Below, in pieces: positions 35,194-35,320 of a DNA stretch of 35,320 bases (position 1 is its first letter; each line of letters starts with the position of its first letter). The position numbers were made by a program, and so were the translations under genes. The notes under the pieces were generated by a model. The model was not told the DNA's origin. It was given only the letters and a program-made list of their open reading frames with translations, and did not search any database. Source of the stretch: Clostridiaceae bacterium (GTDB taxonomy: Bacteria; Bacillota; Clostridia; DSM-8532); NCBI GenBank assembly GCA_012522505.1, contig JAAYKJ010000191.1, positions 1-35,320 of the forward strand. The letters run 5' to 3'.

Positions 35194-35320
35194 TCAGTTC
35201 TTGTCATCAACCTTTTCATATGGCCTGTATTCCGTCTTGGTTTTCATCATACCGCAAATAATCCTCACAAGCCGTCTTGCCACGCACACAAGCGCCTGTG
35301 GCTTGTTCTTGCCCTCTTTG
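35194..35320 (-). mobile_element. IS110-family transposase, C-terminal end (runs off window)
   Basis: The reverse strand encodes about 41 residues ending at a TGA: GKNKPQALVCVARRLVRIIC followed by a short charged tail. This is the usual C-terminus of IS110/IS116/IS902 DEDD transposases. Only the last tenth is visible. The bases between it and the toxin remnant (35138-35193) should contain the element end. Its position suggests that it separated the toxin tail from its N-terminal part. Confidence 0.75.

Noticed and set aside
1-35320. CRISPR arrays, rRNA and tRNA genes.
   Set aside because: No regularly spaced direct repeats, no tRNA-like TPsiC/acceptor patterns and no rRNA segments were seen on reading both strands.

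Overview
The window (about 35 kb, moderate G+C) comes from a low-to-mid G+C Gram-positive bacterium of the class Clostridia (Bacillota). The evidence is the CtsR-McsA-McsB-ClpC heat-shock operon with a CtsR operator, a Gram-positive LexA box at uvrA, a CarD / PIN-TRAM / IspD block, strong AGGAGG-type ribosome binding sites and sigma-A promoters. I cannot name a genus.

Layout. 1-1.7 kb: 5' end of uvrA (minus strand, LexA-controlled), a GNAT acetyltransferase and a decayed YczE-like membrane protein. 1.75-2.6 kb: rplM-rpsI. 2.9-7.4 kb: ctsR-mcsA-mcsB-clpC, in which mcsA is interrupted by an in-frame amber codon. 7.5-11.2 kb: a DUF4349 lipoprotein and an EF-G-like GTPase. 11.6-15.3 kb (plus strand): an NDP-sugar pyrophosphorylase / phosphomannomutase-like fusion and hisC. 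15.4-17.8 kb (minus): carD, a PIN/TRAM membrane protein, a possible 36-codon ORF, and ispD. 18.2-24.8 kb (minus): an Atg22-type MFS transporter, a large unrecognised membrane-anchored TPR protein, an aldo/keto reductase and a zinc alcohol dehydrogenase. 25.3-27.6 kb (plus): a membrane TPR protein, a MazG-like helical protein and a conserved protein of unknown function. 27.7-31.1 kb (minus): radA and a GH15 glucoamylase-type enzyme. 31.4-34.1 kb (plus): a membrane glycosyltransferase and a methyl-accepting chemotaxis protein with a SigD-type promoter. 34.5-35.3 kb (minus): remains of a polymorphic-toxin module (zincin-like toxin tail plus candidate immunity gene), next to the C-terminal end of an IS110-family transposase at the window edge.

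Most of the window is ordinary chromosomal core. The points most worth following are the amber codon that cleanly separates the zinc-finger and UVR halves of McsA, a second in-frame amber in the toxin tail, two families of short dispersed repeats (76 bp and about 57 bp, two copies each), and several conserved-looking genes without a clear function. Four intact genes end in TAG, and the ctsR TAG stop is in the same frame as mcsA, so general reassignment of TAG is unlikely. Local nonsense mutation, or partial amber suppression, are the explanations to separate.
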